Source: Pseudomonadota bacterium
GTDB lineage: Bacteria > Desulfobacterota > Desulfobulbia > Desulfobulbales > JAGXFP01
Reading direction: 5' to 3'
Assembly (NCBI GenBank): GCA_018814305.1
Contig: JAHJAA010000048.1
Span: 1 to 64,000 of the forward strand
Length of the DNA: 64,000 nucleotides
A program made the position numbers and the translations under genes. This document shows, one piece after another, positions 17,503 through 26,491 of the stretch (position 1 is its first letter; each line of letters begins with the position of its first letter). The notes under the pieces are model-generated. The model saw only the letters and a list, made by a program, of their open reading frames with translations. It searched no databases and was not told where the DNA came from.

Positions 17503-17946
17503 TCAGCGGGCGGCTCCAATTTCCGAAAACATGTCAATCCTGGTCTGATGGCGACCTCCGGCAAAATCCGTCAAAATCCACTCCTTGACGATTTCGATCA
17601 TCAGCCCCGGTCCGACCACCCTGGCCCCGAGGCAAAGGACATTGGCATCATTATGCTCCCGGCTCATCCGAGCGGTAAAGATATCCTGGCAGAGCGCCGC
17701 TCGAATGGTCGGATAACGATTGGCAGCCATGGACATGCCGATGCCGGTCCCACAGATCAGGATCCCCCGATCCGCCTTACCATCGACGACGGCCTGGCAG
17801 ACCAACCGAGCGTAATCGGGGTAATTGACCGAATCAGCCGAAGCACAGCCATGATCATCAACCGCCACTCCGAGATCCCGCAACACCGAAATCACGATAT
17901 CTTTTACCGGGAATCCACCATGATCACAACCGATTGCAACATTCAC
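17503..17946 (-). CDS. rpiB: Ribose-5-phosphate isomerase B
   Basis: Interconverts ribose 5-phosphate and ribulose 5-phosphate. 147 residues. MNVAIGCDHGG at the N-terminus holds the substrate Asp/His, and ILICGTGIGMSMAANR holds the catalytic Cys and the anion hole; SREHNDANVLCLGARV is also typical of RpiB rather than allose-6-phosphate or galactose-6-phosphate isomerase LacAB. Its product ribulose 5-phosphate and ribose 5-phosphate feed ribBA and nucleotide synthesis encoded next to it. Separated from fabF by 176 bases with no evident gene. Confidence 0.95.
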   Translation of the reverse strand: MNVAIGCDHGGFPVKDIVISVLRDLGVAVDDHGCASADSVNYPDYARLVCQAVVDGKADRGILICGTGIGMSMAANRYPTIRAALCQDIFTARMSREHNDANVLCLGARVVGPGLMIEIVKEWILTDFAGGRHQTRIDMFSEIGAAR

Positions 17947-18122
17947 CAGACCACCCTCTTCTCAATGAGCAAATTTGTCCGTCTTGTAAAAAGCCACGAA
18001 ACGAACGAACAGCACAACCTAAGTTATTGATTTAACGATGGGCACCTTGACAGAGTTCAATTTCTTACGAAGCCATCAAATTTCACGGGTACAGAAAACT
18101 TTGACAACTCCTCTGTTAAATC

Positions 18123-19367
18123 TCAGCTACCGTCAAAACGTTTCATGATCAAAACCGCATTAGTACCACCGAACCCGAATGAGTTGCTCATTGCAGCCCG
18201 GATGGGCATCTGACGGGCAACGTTCGGTACGTAATCCAGGTCACATTCCGGATCAGGATTCTCCAGATTGATCGTGGGAGGAGCGATGGAATGGTAAATA
18301 CTTAAGGCGGTAAACACCGATTCAATTCCTCCGGCTCCCCCGAGCATGTGCCCGGTCATGGATTTAGTCGAACTGATCGCCAGCTTCGAAGCATGTTCCT
18401 TAAAAACCGTTTTCAAGGCCCGGGTTTCAACCACATCGTTTAATGGGGTTGACGTTCCATGGGCATTGACATAATCAATTTCATCAGGATTCATCCCTGC
18501 GTTTTTCAAAGCCATGCGCATGCAGCGGGCCGCACCGTTACCATCTTCCGGAGGGGCCGCCATATGGTAGGCATCACCACTGAGACCATACCCGACCAAT
18601 TCCGCATAAATCCTGGCCCCCCGTTTCCGGGCATGCTCAAGTTCCTCAATCACCATCATCCCGCCACCCTCGGCAATGATAAAACCATCCCGGTCTCGAT
18701 CAAAGGGACGAGAGGCGGCCTGGGGATCATCGTTTCTACGGGACAGGGCCTTCATGGCATTAAAACCGCACACGGCCAGGGGACAGACGGTAGATTCACT
18801 CCCCCCGGTAATGGCGATATCGCAATCACCATGAACAATGGTCCGAAAGGCCTCACCCACGGCATGGGTCCCGGCGGCACAGGCGGTGGTGACCGAAAGA
18901 TTCGGTCCCTTGGCTCCGGTAATGATCGAAACCTGCCCGGCGCTCATGTTAGAAATTACCATGGGAATAAAAAAAGGCGTTATCCGCTTATGACCGCGTT
19001 CAAGATAGACCTGGTGATACTGCTCAATGGTAGGCAACCCCCCGATCCCATTGCCGGTAAACACCCCGACCCGTTCGGCGTTTGCGTCGTTGATCTCAAG
19101 TCCGGCATCTTTCACGGCCATGAGGGCGCAGACCAGGGCGTACTGAACAAAAAGCTCAAGATGTTTGGCAACTTTCTTGTCAAGAAAGGACTCCACATCC
19201 AAGTCCCGCACCTCACCGGCAATCTGCACCGGAATATCACCGACATCAAATCGACTGATCAAACCAATACCACTCCGACCAGCACAAAGGCCTTCCCAGG
19301 TTTTGGCTACCCCTGTCCCCAGCGGGGTTGTCAGACCGGCGCCTGTCACTACAACTCTTCTACTCAC
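18123..19367 (-). CDS. fabF: 3-oxoacyl-ACP synthase II
   Basis: Elongating ketosynthase of type II fatty-acid synthesis. 414 residues. Catalytic triad visible: Cys in TTACAAGTHAVG, His in NAHGTSTPLND, His in KSMTGHMLGGAG; glycine-rich GFGGTNAVL at the end. Start GTG 19367 with a strong GGAGGTAAGG just upstream. It follows acpP after 230 bases that contain no gene I can support. It is the last fab gene of the cluster. Confidence 0.97.
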   Translation of the reverse strand: MSRRVVVTGAGLTTPLGTGVAKTWEGLCAGRSGIGLISRFDVGDIPVQIAGEVRDLDVESFLDKKVAKHLELFVQYALVCALMAVKDAGLEINDANAERVGVFTGNGIGGLPTIEQYHQVYLERGHKRITPFFIPMVISNMSAGQVSIITGAKGPNLSVTTACAAGTHAVGEAFRTIVHGDCDIAITGGSESTVCPLAVCGFNAMKALSRRNDDPQAASRPFDRDRDGFIIAEGGGMMVIEELEHARKRGARIYAELVGYGLSGDAYHMAAPPEDGNGAARCMRMALKNAGMNPDEIDYVNAHGTSTPLNDVVETRALKTVFKEHASKLAISSTKSMTGHMLGGAGGIESVFTALSIYHSIAPPTINLENPDPECDLDYVPNVARQMPIRAAMSNSFGFGGTNAVLIMKRFDGS

Positions 19368-19597
19368 CCCTTACCTCCTCAGTCATATTCCGGCGGTTGT
19401 CCGTCACCTTGAGTATTCATGTCTTCAAGTGACAAACACACCACTACAGCACATCACCGAACAGTTAGAAACAACGATGCTCCGGATGTTTTTTTAAGAA
19501 CTCCAGAGCACGCGCAACCTTGGTCGAATCCAGCGATTAAGCGAGTTAATCCCAGACGAATCCGGAGGCTCGACTCTGTTCCGACAATAGTTTCTTT

Positions 19598-19831
19598 TCA
19601 GCCGGTTACCTTGGCAACATGGGCAATGGCATCTTTGACCGTGGTAATCTTTTCGGCAACTTCATCGGCAATTTCAATATCAAATGCCTCTTCCATGGCC
19701 ATGATCAATTCGACCAGGTCAAGGGAATCGGCGCCAAGGTCATCAACAAATGAAGCACCGGGAACCACTTTTTCTTTATCGACGCTCAGCTGTTCAGCAA
19801 TGATGTCAATGAGTTTTTGTTCAACAGACAT
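19598..19831 (-). CDS. acpP: Acyl carrier protein
   Basis: 77-residue carrier whose serine in [12 protein letters not shown] receives phosphopantetheine. Highly acidic with the helical pattern of ACP ([15 protein letters not shown] at the start). ATG 19831 has AAGGAGAGAAGC before it; a longer frame to 19870 is without merit. Flanked by fabG (108 bases upstream) and fabF, the usual order. Confidence 0.97.
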   Translation of the reverse strand: MSVEQKLIDIIAEQLSVDKEKVVPGASFVDDLGADSLDLVELIMAMEEAFDIEIADEVAEKITTVKDAIAHVAKVTG

Positions 19832-19939
19832 AGCTTCTCTCCTTTTGTTATCGTAACAAACAAACTGCAATAATCAGCAAAAAAGCACCAAGAGTGCCAC
19901 GGGCAAACCAGATGACTTACGAACTCCAAATACAACCAC

Positions 19940-20686
19940 TCATCCCATGAACATTCCACCGTTCACATGGAGAAACTGACCCGTTACATACCGAGCCTCT
20001 TCAGACACCAGATACCGGACTGCTGCCGCAACATCACGGGCCTCGCCCATGACACCCATGGGAATCTCGTTCAGGATCGTTGCCTTTACGTCCTCAGCCA
20101 GTTCACTGGTCATATCCGTGTCGATATATCCGGGGGAAACCCCATTCACCGTTACATTGCGAGTAGCCAGCTCCCGAGCCACGGAACGAGTCAGCCCAAT
20201 GAGACCAGCCTTAGCGGCCGCATAATTGGCCTGCCCGGCATTCCCGAGCGAACCGATCACCGAACCGATACTGACGATACGTCCCCAGCGCTGTTTCATC
20301 ATGATTCGACTCACCGCCTTGATGCAGTTGAAGGCCCCCTTGAGATTGGTATCGAGCACCTGATCCCAACTCTCCTCCTTCATCTTTATCAACAGACCAT
20401 CACGGGTAATCCCGGCATTATTGATCAGTATATCGATCCGACCGCATTGCGCTACAATCGAAGCGAAGGCCTCCTGGACCAAGCCGGCGTCAGCAACGTC
20501 AAATTTAGAGATAAGAGCCTCACCACCGGCAGCAACGATCCCGCGAACAGTCTCTTCAGCCGCGGTGGGGTTACTGACATAATTCACCACAACCTTTGCC
20601 CCGTCCTGCGCCAGACGAAGACAAATTTCCCGACCGATGCCCCGGCTCCCGCCGGTGACCACTGCAACTTTACCGGCAAGGCTCAT
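19940..20686 (-). CDS. fabG: 3-oxoacyl-ACP reductase
   Basis: NADPH-dependent short-chain dehydrogenase reducing 3-oxoacyl-ACP. 248 residues. TGGSRGIGREIC is the cofactor loop, NNAGIT follows, and the catalytic Ser/Tyr/Lys lie in GSVIGSLGNAGQANYAAAK. VSPGYIDTDMT and the C-terminal HVNGGMFM are typical of FabG. The ATG overlaps the stop of etfA by four bases (ATGA), which ties the ETF genes to the fab operon. Confidence 0.97.
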   Translation of the reverse strand: MSLAGKVAVVTGGSRGIGREICLRLAQDGAKVVVNYVSNPTAAEETVRGIVAAGGEALISKFDVADAGLVQEAFASIVAQCGRIDILINNAGITRDGLLIKMKEESWDQVLDTNLKGAFNCIKAVSRIMMKQRWGRIVSIGSVIGSLGNAGQANYAAAKAGLIGLTRSVARELATRNVTVNGVSPGYIDTDMTSELAEDVKATILNEIPMGVMGEARDVAAAVRYLVSEEARYVTGQFLHVNGGMFMG

Positions 20687-21891
20687 GCGCGCCCCTCCCT
20701 TGAAGGCCTTTTATCCTTAAGATGACTAATGATCTTTGGCAGCACTTCAAACAGGTCGCCGACAATTCCATAGGTGGCGACATCAAAAATCGGGGCATTG
20801 GCATCACGATTGATGGCAATAATGGTATCGGATGACTGCATGCCTACCAAATGTTGAACGGCACCGGAAATGCCGCAGGCGAAATAAATTTTAGGACAAA
20901 CTGTTTTGCCGGTCTGGCCGACCTGATAGGGGTAGGGAATCCAGCCACTATCGACGGCGGCGCGGGACGCAGCAACCGTTCCGCCAAGAAGTTGGGCCAT
21001 CTCCCGGACCAGGGCGAACCCTTTCTCACTTTCCAGCCCCCGCCCTCCGGCGACCAGGACCTCGGCTTCATTAATATTGATCTGCTCGGTTTCCTCCCGG
21101 ACGCTCCGCAAAACCCGCACCCTTGACTGCAAACGAGCAGGATCGGGGGTTACGGTAACAACCTCACCCTTACGGGACGTATCCCGTTCCAGAGGAATCA
21201 TCACCAAGGGACGAACGGTGGCCATCTGCGGACGAGTTCCGGGGCATTCAATGGTGGCCATGATGTTTCCACCAAAGGCGGGCCTGGTCTGAAGTAAGGT
21301 CCCGTCTTCCTCACGAATGGCAAGGGCGGTACAGTCCGCGGTCAACCCGGTGGCCAGCATGGTGGCAAGTCGGGGAATAAAGGAACGCCCGATGGCGGTG
21401 GCCCCGGCCAAAACCACTTCCGGCTTATGTTCCCGAATCAGATCCTCAAGGACATTGGCATAGGCATCATCGGTAAAGTGCACCAAGGCAGGATCATCGA
21501 CCTGGAAGACCCGATCGGCACCATGGGCGATCAATTCATCCGCCTGCCCATTCATGCCTGAACCGAGAAGAACAGCAGCGAGTTCTACCCCGCGTTGATC
21601 GGCAAGTCGCCGTCCGGCGCCCAATAGTTCAAAGGCCACCGGGGCCAGTCGATCATTACGGTATTCAGCAAAAACCCAGATCCCGGACCAATCAGCAAGA
21701 TCAGCTGATAAGGTTTTCTGCTCCCGCTCAATGGCAAGGGCGCCAACCTCGCAGACCTCGACACAACTTCCGCAAAGGGTACAGTTATCACCGACCTTAG
21801 CCACCCCGTCCTGAATGACAATCGCCCCAAAGGTACAGGTTGACTCACACAATCCACAACCGATGCAAAGTTCGCTGTCTATCCGCAACAT
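20683..21891 (-). CDS. etfA: Electron transfer flavoprotein alpha with N-terminal 2[4Fe-4S] ferredoxin domain
   Basis: 402 residues against about 310-330 for plain EtfA. Residues 1-55 form a two-cluster ferredoxin: Cys 9, 12, 15, 19 and Cys 37, 40, 43, 47. The rest is EtfA: GATAIGRSFIPRLATML, then LTADCTAL, RPAFGGNIMATI, and the C-terminal FAD domain GGRGLESEKGF ... AVDSGWIPYPYQVGQTGKTV ... GISGAVQHLVGM. The ferredoxin extension is known from anaerobes, for example CarE of caffeyl-CoA reductase, and lets ETF exchange electrons with iron-sulfur partners. With etfB and the acyl-CoA dehydrogenase upstream it forms a complete module placed between fabH and fabG. Electron donor or acceptor is unknown. 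Confidence 0.94.
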   Translation of the reverse strand: MLRIDSELCIGCGLCESTCTFGAIVIQDGVAKVGDNCTLCGSCVEVCEVGALAIEREQKTLSADLADWSGIWVFAEYRNDRLAPVAFELLGAGRRLADQRGVELAAVLLGSGMNGQADELIAHGADRVFQVDDPALVHFTDDAYANVLEDLIREHKPEVVLAGATAIGRSFIPRLATMLATGLTADCTALAIREEDGTLLQTRPAFGGNIMATIECPGTRPQMATVRPLVMIPLERDTSRKGEVVTVTPDPARLQSRVRVLRSVREETEQININEAEVLVAGGRGLESEKGFALVREMAQLLGGTVAASRAAVDSGWIPYPYQVGQTGKTVCPKIYFACGISGAVQHLVGMQSSDTIIAINRDANAPIFDVATYGIVGDLFEVLPKIISHLKDKRPSREGRA

Positions 21892-21942
21892 AACGTATCA
21901 ATCCATGATCGGGAGAGCCTCAAAGTGGCGGCGCTTCCCTCG

Positions 21943-22722
21943 TTATAATAAAGGTTCCAGTTTTGAAAAAAGCTGTTCAACCTGCTGGTCGACGGTTCCC
22001 ACCAACATTTCTCTTTCGGCCTTAAATTCAGGTGAAAAGACCCTGACAACCTGAGTGGTGGAGCCCTTCAGCCCCAGACATTCCGGATCCGCGTCAATAT
22101 CCGCCGCCGACATCACAACAACCTGTAACTTCTTGGCCTTCATCTTCCCCTTCAAAGAAGGAACCCGCGGCTCATTAATGTCTTTGACTACAGTGAGCAG
22201 GGCCGGCATATTCATTTCGACCTCGTCATACCCATCATCCATCATCCGTTCCAAGCGGATAATCCCGTCAGCACAACCAAGCACTTTCCGGGCAAATGCC
22301 GTATAGGGAATATCCAGTCGCTGGGCCAGACCGGGTCCGACCTGGGCCGTATCGCCATCAATGGCCTGTTTCCCGCAGATCACCAGATCAAATGAACCAA
22401 GTTTTCGAATGGCCTGGGACAGGGTATAGGTCGTTGCCCAGGTATCAGCCCCGGCAAAGGCCCGATCAGAGACCAAGACGGCATCATCGGCCCCGCAGGA
22501 CACCGCATCGCGCAAGACCTCTGCAGCCTGGGGGGGCCCCATGGTCACAACCGTTACCGTCCCGCCATAGAGTTCTTTAAGCCGAACCCCCTCTTCCAGG
22601 GCGTACCGGTCAAAGGGATTCATGATACTTTGCACACCTTCCCGGGCCAGGGTATTGGTCTTGGGATCCAGCCGAACATCCTTGGCATCGGGAACCTGTT
22701 TGACACAGACAATTATCTTCAT
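21943..22722 (-). CDS. etfB: Electron transfer flavoprotein beta
   Basis: 259-residue partner of EtfA. MKIIVCVKQVPDAKDVRLDP at the start, NPFDRYALEEGVRLKE, then SDRAFAGADTWATTYTL and GKQAIDGDTAQVGPGLAQ. The GADT-x-AT segment is like clostridial (bifurcation-capable) EtfB and unlike the mitochondrial form, as I recall the alignments. Thus a second FAD rather than AMP may be bound; this is inference. The ATG overlaps the stop of the acyl-CoA dehydrogenase gene by four bases. Confidence 0.95.
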   Translation of the reverse strand: MKIIVCVKQVPDAKDVRLDPKTNTLAREGVQSIMNPFDRYALEEGVRLKELYGGTVTVVTMGPPQAAEVLRDAVSCGADDAVLVSDRAFAGADTWATTYTLSQAIRKLGSFDLVICGKQAIDGDTAQVGPGLAQRLDIPYTAFARKVLGCADGIIRLERMMDDGYDEVEMNMPALLTVVKDINEPRVPSLKGKMKAKKLQVVVMSAADIDADPECLGLKGSTTQVVRVFSPEFKAEREMLVGTVDQQVEQLFSKLEPLL

Positions 22723-23897
22723 CGAGAATACTCTTTATTCAGGGCCTGACCGATCACGTTCCGCTGGATCTGATTGGTTCCTTCATAGATCTGGAGAATT
22801 TTAGCGTCCCGCATCATCTTCTCCACCGGATACTCCCGCATATACCCGTAACCGCCGAGAATCTGTACGGCATCGGTGGTCACCTTCATGGCCATGTCAG
22901 TGGCCATTACCTTGCACATGGAAGATGGTTTGGAGACATCATTACCCCCGTTATCAATATGACGGGCAGAGGCATAAACCAGCGCCCGGGAGGCCTCCAA
23001 CTGAATGGCCATATCGGCCAGAATATGCTGCACCGCCTGGAATGAGATAATGGGTTTACCGAACTGAACACGCTGCTTGGCGTAAGTAACCGCCTCATCG
23101 AGGGCAGCCTGACCGAGTCCAACACCCAGTGAGGCAATTCCCGGACGAGAGAGATCAAGGGTCTTCATCACCGTAAAAAAACCGGTTCCCTGACGGCCAA
23201 TCAACCGACTGGCCGGGATCCGGCAATCCTTGAAAATCAGCTCCCTGGTTGAGGAGGCGCGGATTCCAAGTTTCTTCTCTTTAACTCCATAGGAAAATCC
23301 CGGATCGGTATCCTCGACCACGAACATGCTGGCCCCACGAGCGCCCTTGGCCCGGTCGGTAATAGCAATTATCGAGTAGATCGAAGCATCTCCGGCATTG
23401 GTAATCCACTGTTTAGTGCCATTCAAAACCCATTCATCACCAACAAGAACGGCGGTGGTCTGAATTCCCGAGGCATCACTGCCGGCATTGGCCTCGGTCA
23501 GACCGAAGGCGGCCAGCTTTTCACCACTGGCAATCAATGGCATATAGTATTGTTTGAGTTCATCGCTTCCCGAGATCAGGATGGGGTAGGCGCCCAGGGC
23601 ACTGGCCGCAAAACTTGTGGCAATACCGACGCATCCCTTGGCAAACTGCTCAAGGGCCAAAACCATATCGAAACAGCCACCACCGAATCCGCCGTACTCT
23701 TCCGGAATATAGAGCCCGAAAAGATCAGCCTGGGCCATCTCTTTGAGAATTCCAGTGGGAAACTCTTCATTTTCATCAAGTTCAGCCCGTTGAGGGATAA
23801 TTTTCTCCTCGGTGATCTGCCGGGCTACATCAACGATCATCTGCTGTTCTTCAGTAAGGAAGTAGTTCAAGATGGTCACCTTTTTTTCATCTGACAT
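22719..23897 (-). CDS. Acyl-CoA dehydrogenase (short-chain/butyryl type)
   Basis: FAD enzyme interconverting an acyl thioester and its 2-enoyl form with ETF as electron partner. 392 residues. Seen: FGLTEANAGSDASG and WITNAGDA (FAD/substrate contacts), VQFGKPIISFQAVQHILADM, ILGGYGYMREYPVEKMMRDAK, and the catalytic Glu in QIYEGTNQIQRN at the place used by short-chain enzymes. GTG 23900 precedes ATG 23897. Lies 54 bases after fabH and overlaps etfB. No other beta-oxidation gene is present, so a role in fatty-acid synthesis, such as a reverse (enoyl-reducing) reaction, must be considered as well as fermentation-type metabolism. Confidence 0.93.
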   Translation of the reverse strand: MSDEKKVTILNYFLTEEQQMIVDVARQITEEKIIPQRAELDENEEFPTGILKEMAQADLFGLYIPEEYGGFGGGCFDMVLALEQFAKGCVGIATSFAASALGAYPILISGSDELKQYYMPLIASGEKLAAFGLTEANAGSDASGIQTTAVLVGDEWVLNGTKQWITNAGDASIYSIIAITDRAKGARGASMFVVEDTDPGFSYGVKEKKLGIRASSTRELIFKDCRIPASRLIGRQGTGFFTVMKTLDLSRPGIASLGVGLGQAALDEAVTYAKQRVQFGKPIISFQAVQHILADMAIQLEASRALVYASARHIDNGGNDVSKPSSMCKVMATDMAMKVTTDAVQILGGYGYMREYPVEKMMRDAKILQIYEGTNQIQRNVIGQALNKEYSR

Positions 23898-23954
23898 CAC
23901 GGATAATCAACCAACGGGAACCGAGCCTACAATCAAGAGCGACCGGTATAGGCA

Positions 23955-24974
23955 TTACCACCTGATCAATTCAGCACCCCAGGTGAAGCCCCCGCCAAAA
24001 GCACAGAGCAGAACCATATCGCCCCGATGTAGCATCCCTTCACGATTTGCATCGTCAAGGGCTATGGGAATGGTTGCCGCGGATGTATTACCATATTTGT
24101 GAATATTTATGTATATTTTTTCCTGAGAAATCCCGAGACGTTCACCCAGGCTTTGCAGAATTCTGATATTAGCCTGATGTGGGACGACCAGATCGATATC
24201 CGAGGCGGATACTCCTGCCTCACGCAAGACCTGGGCAACGGCATCTTCCATGGCCCGAACCGCATTTTTAAAAACTTCGCGCCCCACCATCCGAATATAA
24301 GAACCGCTATCCTTCCTAGGGGTTCCCAGGCGTGAGGGATCCACTCCCCCACCATCCTCACCACCGAGGAATGGATTCTGGCTTGGCGCTGCATTCATAT
24401 GCAACAGATCCCAGAGACGACCATCTGAAAATAGTTTCCCGGCCAGAATCCCCCGCTCACCACGAGCGGAACCAACCACTGCCGCCCCAGCTCCATCGCC
24501 GAATAGAACACAGGTATTCCGGTCTTGCCAGTTGACCCTCGAGGAGAGGGTTTCAGCACCGATGACCAGAATTTTACTATCGGGGTTGGCCCTAACCTGC
24601 TTGTCGGCAATGTCCAGGGCATACAGGAATCCAGAGCAGGCGGCAGATAGATCAAAGGCATACCCATTGACTGCCCCAATCTCCTTCTGAACAAGACAGG
24701 CACAGGACGGCATGGTCATTTCCGGGGTAATAGTTCCGACGATTATCTGGCTTAGCTCTTCGGGCGAAATTCCAGCCATGGCCAGGGCCTGCCGAGCGGC
24801 CTGGGCGGCAATCTTCGAGGTCTCTTCACCTGGCCCGGAAATATGGCGCACCCGAATACCCGTCCGGGTGGCAATCCACTCATCAGAGGTATCGACCAAC
24901 TTTTCCAGTTCGGCATTGGTCAACCGGAATTTAGGCAGATAGGACCCGGTTCCGAGTATCGTTCCTCTGATCAT
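23955..24974 (-). CDS. fabH: 3-oxoacyl-ACP synthase III
   Basis: Starts fatty-acid synthesis by condensing acetyl-CoA with malonyl-ACP. 339 residues. Catalytic Cys in LSAACSGFLYAL, His in VPHQANIRI, Asn in KYGNTSAATIP. Early WIATRTGIRVRHI binds CoA. It follows plsX by 141 bases. An unusual Gly/Asp-rich insert (GGEDGGGVDPSRLG, about residue 204) sits in the loop after residue 190 and may affect primer choice. Confidence 0.97.
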   Translation of the reverse strand: MIRGTILGTGSYLPKFRLTNAELEKLVDTSDEWIATRTGIRVRHISGPGEETSKIAAQAARQALAMAGISPEELSQIIVGTITPEMTMPSCACLVQKEIGAVNGYAFDLSAACSGFLYALDIADKQVRANPDSKILVIGAETLSSRVNWQDRNTCVLFGDGAGAAVVGSARGERGILAGKLFSDGRLWDLLHMNAAPSQNPFLGGEDGGGVDPSRLGTPRKDSGSYIRMVGREVFKNAVRAMEDAVAQVLREAGVSASDIDLVVPHQANIRILQSLGERLGISQEKIYINIHKYGNTSAATIPIALDDANREGMLHRGDMVLLCAFGGGFTWGAELIRW

Positions 24975-25115
24975 ATGGGACTCCGTTGCCGCGCAGACTC
25001 GTCGGATCTTGCCTCACGGCACACCCGAATTTTCTGTAATTTATTACGGGAGGGGGTGGCGTAATTGCAAATTGGGAGGAAAAGCCACCAAGCACTGCTT
25101 AATAGGGGGGGTCGG

Positions 25116-26207
25116 TCATTCACGGCTACTTTCAGCTACCGATTGCTGACTCAAAACCGACAAATCCCTGTCAACAGACGATTCAATCGATTCAAGACCG
25201 GAATCAGCAGGCAAATCAATTTCGGCCATGAGTTCCATAATCCGCCGATTCAGGCCGTTTTCAATCAACCCGGCAGCGACAAAAACAGCATTTTTGATAG
25301 CAGTGGCATTGGAACGGCCATGACAAACAATACCCGTTCCGTTCAAGCCAAGCAAAGGGGCTCCGCCGTACTCGGCATAATCAATTCTCTTTTTGAATCG
25401 AGAAAAAGCATTTCTCGACAAAAGGTAGCCGACCTTGGCCGTAAAACTCTTCTGAATTTCATCCCGCAACATGCCGGTCAAGGCCTCAGCGAGCCCCTCA
25501 CTGATCTTCAAACAGACGTTACCAACAAAACCATCGCAGACAATGACATCGACATCACCAAGAAAGGTGTCACCTCCCTCAATATTCCCGATGTAATTCA
25601 ACGAGGTCTGCCGGAACAGTTCATCGGTCTTCCGAACCAGTGAATTGCCCTTGCCCTGCTCTTCCCCGATGCTCAGCACACCGATCCGGGGCCTAATGAC
25701 CCCGAAGATCACTTCAGAAAAGGCGGCGGCCATCACCCCGAACTGCAGGAGATGTTTGGGACGACAATCAACGTTGGCCCCAACATCCATCATGATCACC
25801 GGCGCCTTCAAAGTCGGAAAGGCACTGGCTATGCCAGGTCGGGATATCTTCGGAAGACGCCCCAACGACCGGACAGCCGCAGCCATGGTCGCCCCTGAAT
25901 TTCCGGCACTGACCACAGAATCGACCTTGCCCTGCCGCAACAGGTCAAAAGCAACCACAATAGAAGAATCAGGTTTTCGGCGAATGGCATCAATGGGTGA
26001 ATCGCCCATCCCAACCACCTGGGTCGTATGAACGACCCGCACCCGTTCCGGATCATTAAAATGATGCCTGGCCAGGATGGACTCAAGGTTTTTTTTATCA
26101 CCAATCAGGGAGACGACGAGTTTTGAATCATTTACAGCCTCGATTGCCCCAAGAACAAGTTCTTCGGACCCTCGATCTCCCCCCATGGCGTCAAGTGCTA
26201 TATGCAC
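25116..26207 (-). CDS. plsX: Phosphate acyltransferase PlsX
   Basis: Makes acyl phosphate from acyl-ACP for phospholipid synthesis at the membrane. 363 residues. IALDAMGGDRGSEELVLGA at the start, SAGNSGATMAAA, MMDVGANVDCRPKHLLQFG, GVLSIGEEQGKGN and VCDGFVGNVCLKISEGLAE are diagnostic. Start GTG 26207, 9 bases after the rpmF stop. The yceD-rpmF-plsX-fabH order is conserved across many bacteria. Confidence 0.97.
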   Translation of the reverse strand: MHIALDAMGGDRGSEELVLGAIEAVNDSKLVVSLIGDKKNLESILARHHFNDPERVRVVHTTQVVGMGDSPIDAIRRKPDSSIVVAFDLLRQGKVDSVVSAGNSGATMAAAVRSLGRLPKISRPGIASAFPTLKAPVIMMDVGANVDCRPKHLLQFGVMAAAFSEVIFGVIRPRIGVLSIGEEQGKGNSLVRKTDELFRQTSLNYIGNIEGGDTFLGDVDVIVCDGFVGNVCLKISEGLAEALTGMLRDEIQKSFTAKVGYLLSRNAFSRFKKRIDYAEYGGAPLLGLNGTGIVCHGRSNATAIKNAVFVAAGLIENGLNRRIMELMAEIDLPADSGLESIESSVDRDLSVLSQQSVAESSRE

Positions 26208-26216
26208 CGTACCACC

Positions 26217-26408
26217 TTAATCCAGCTCTTCCTCTTCAAACTTGACAACGGTACGCCCGTTATAAGTCCCGCAACCGGCGCAGAGCCGATGGGGAAGTTT
26301 GGGTTCTCCACACTCCGAACATTTGGCAACACAAGGGGCGGTCAGACCATCATTGGCCCGACGTTTATGCGTCCGTGCATGGGAATGTCTTCTTTTTGGT
26401 AAAGCCAT
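26217..26408 (-). CDS. rpmF: Ribosomal protein bL32
   Basis: 63-residue zinc-ribbon protein of the large subunit. MALPKRRHSHARTHKRRA is the classical basic N-terminus; CSEC and CAGC form the zinc site. ATG 26408 follows GGAGGAAAAA; the longer frame to 26495 is spurious. It lies between yceD and plsX as in most bacteria. Confidence 0.97.
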   Translation of the reverse strand: MALPKRRHSHARTHKRRANDGLTAPCVAKCSECGEPKLPHRLCAGCGTYNGRTVVKFEEEELD

Positions 26409-26491
26409 TTTTTCCTCCGTCTGGGAAACTAGAATTCCCTTAGTACTCTTGACTTGCAGCGAGGAGTAGGAACACCGCTCCCCGGCAACAC

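Noticed and set aside
18459-19412. Plus-strand frame of 317 codons opposite fabF
   Set aside because: Antisense of a complete fabF with full catalytic triad; Gly/His/Pro-rich shadow, no ribosome site.
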